A DNA stretch of 64,000 nucleotides, taken from NCBI RefSeq assembly GCF_018860635.1, contig NZ_JAHKPT010000035.1, positions 248,001-312,000 on the forward strand, written 5' to 3'. Both the position numbers and the translations under genes were made by a program. The notes below the pieces were generated by a model. That model was not told the origin of the DNA, made no database searches, and was given only the letters and a program-made list of their open reading frames with translations. Each line of letters opens with the position of its first letter. The stretch's first letter is position 1. Positions 63,490 to 64,000 of the stretch are shown here, piece by piece. Origin of the DNA: Aliiglaciecola lipolytica. GTDB lineage: Bacteria > Pseudomonadota > Gammaproteobacteria > Enterobacterales > Alteromonadaceae.

Positions 63490-63622
63490 GTGTTAATTAG
63501 TGAGTTTTTGTAAGTGACGACAAAAACATGGAATGCTAATTGTGTATTTTTCTGGAGTTAACTGGTAAATACGCTAATTTTAATTAGGGAATATTGTGGA
63601 ATAACGCAAAAGGAGCAATAGA

Positions 63623-63838
63623 ATGCTAATTTTAACCCGTCGTGTAGGTGAGACCTTGATGGTAGGTGATGAAGTCACCGTAACTGTATTGGGTGTTAAA
63701 GGGAATCAGGTAAGAATAGGGGTTAACGCCCCCAAAGAAGTATCTGTGCATCGAGAAGAAATTTATATGCGCATTCAAGCAGAAAAAAATGGAACTGCGA
63801 GTGAACGTTCCGGCAATTCGAGCGAAGATGTAGAATAA
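63623..63838 (+). CDS. csrA: Carbon storage regulator CsrA
   Basis: 71-residue homodimeric RNA-binding protein that blocks or stabilises target mRNAs (GGA motifs), governing motility, biofilm and carbon storage. [52 protein letters not shown] is nearly invariant; the C-terminal tail [17 protein letters not shown] is longer than the 61-residue E. coli protein. Start preceded by AGGAG. Followed by an intrinsic terminator, 133 bp after alaS. In this motility-rich chromosome region it probably influences flagellar mRNAs, by analogy only. Confidence 0.97.
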   Translation: MLILTRRVGETLMVGDEVTVTVLGVKGNQVRIGVNAPKEVSVHREEIYMRIQAEKNGTASERSGNSSEDVE

Positions 63839-63860
63839 AGTAAAGTGAAAAACCTAAGAA

Positions 63861-63885
63861 GGCTGGTTAACCAGCCTTTTTTTTT
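63861..63885 (+). terminator. Intrinsic terminator after csrA
   Basis: Stem GGCTGG / CCAGCC with a TTAA loop at 63861-63876, followed by nine T residues. The rest of the window (63886-64000) is AT-rich with no recognised gene or tRNA. Confidence 0.93.
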
Positions 63886-64000
63886 ATTTTATTTTTAATA
63901 ATTGTTTTAACTATCTCGAAAATATAAGCATATCAATTCGTACAAAATACCATCATATTATTGCAGTTTTACGCTGATCGTCTAAAATCCCAGCATACAG

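Noticed and set aside
63886-64000. tRNA gene downstream of csrA
   Set aside because: In many relatives a tRNA-Ser cluster follows csrA, but no cloverleaf or GGTTCGAATCC-like T-arm is visible before the window ends.

Overview
The window looks like a contiguous chromosomal segment from a marine gammaproteobacterium of the Alteromonadales, near Alteromonas, Glaciecola, Paraglaciecola or Aliiglaciecola. This rests on gene order and protein character: a rib-nusB-thiL-pgpA operon, a Na+-type PomAB stator, a polar flagellar and chemotaxis block with parC-parP, and a PEP-CTERM system. The DNA is moderately AT-rich. No insertion sequence, prophage, CRISPR array, rRNA or tRNA was recognised.

Layout. 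1-5272 (+): riboflavin operon (5'-truncated ribD, ribE, ribBA-like, ribH) running into nusB, thiL and pgpA. 5417-8459 (-): dxs-ispA-xseB for isoprenoid precursors and exonuclease VII. 8773-10470 (+): pomA-pomB. 10497-18076: a membrane-lipid and photo-oxidative-stress locus. Its minus-strand operon has seven genes (SnoaL-like, SDR, FAD oxidoreductase, DUF1365, Cfa-like, chalcone-isomerase-like, DUF3833 lipoprotein). Divergent from it are a LON-domain gene and an ECF sigma/ChrR pair. Promoters with a TGATCC -35 precede both the operon and the sigma gene. 18173-23671: bamD, rluD, pgeF, and clpB with a heat-shock promoter.

23783-29600: a PEP-CTERM region with a PrsT-like TPR protein, two PEP-CTERM cargo proteins and pssA. 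Both cargo genes have well-spaced sigma-54 elements. 29883-42120 (+): flhA-flhF-flhG-fliA-cheY-cheZ-cheA-cheB-parC-parP-cheW-DUF2802, starting from a near-consensus sigma-54 promoter that also fixes the flhA start. 42323-46252: an exported S33 hydrolase, an exported HAD protein divergent from a TetR gene with twin operators, and a ParD-like/methionine aminopeptidase pair under a dyad.

46350-53665: a lipid A modification locus. A PmrAB-like two-component system is divergent from a GT2-TVP38-ArnT-like operon, followed by eptA. Three PmrA-type direct repeats share one promoter geometry. 53863-59115 (+): metA, metH split into two ORFs, and a DUF938 methyltransferase, behind tandem MetJ boxes. 59124-63838: a GNAT-like gene (-), recX without recA, alaS and csrA.

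The most informative signals are regulatory ones visible in the DNA: PmrA-like boxes, paired sigma-54 promoters of PEP-CTERM genes, ECF/ChrR promoters, MetJ boxes, TetR operators and the ParD-MetAP dyad. The split metH and the degenerate GTP cyclohydrolase II domain of the RibBA-like protein are the main protein-level peculiarities. All functions are assigned by reading motifs and context; no database search was run.
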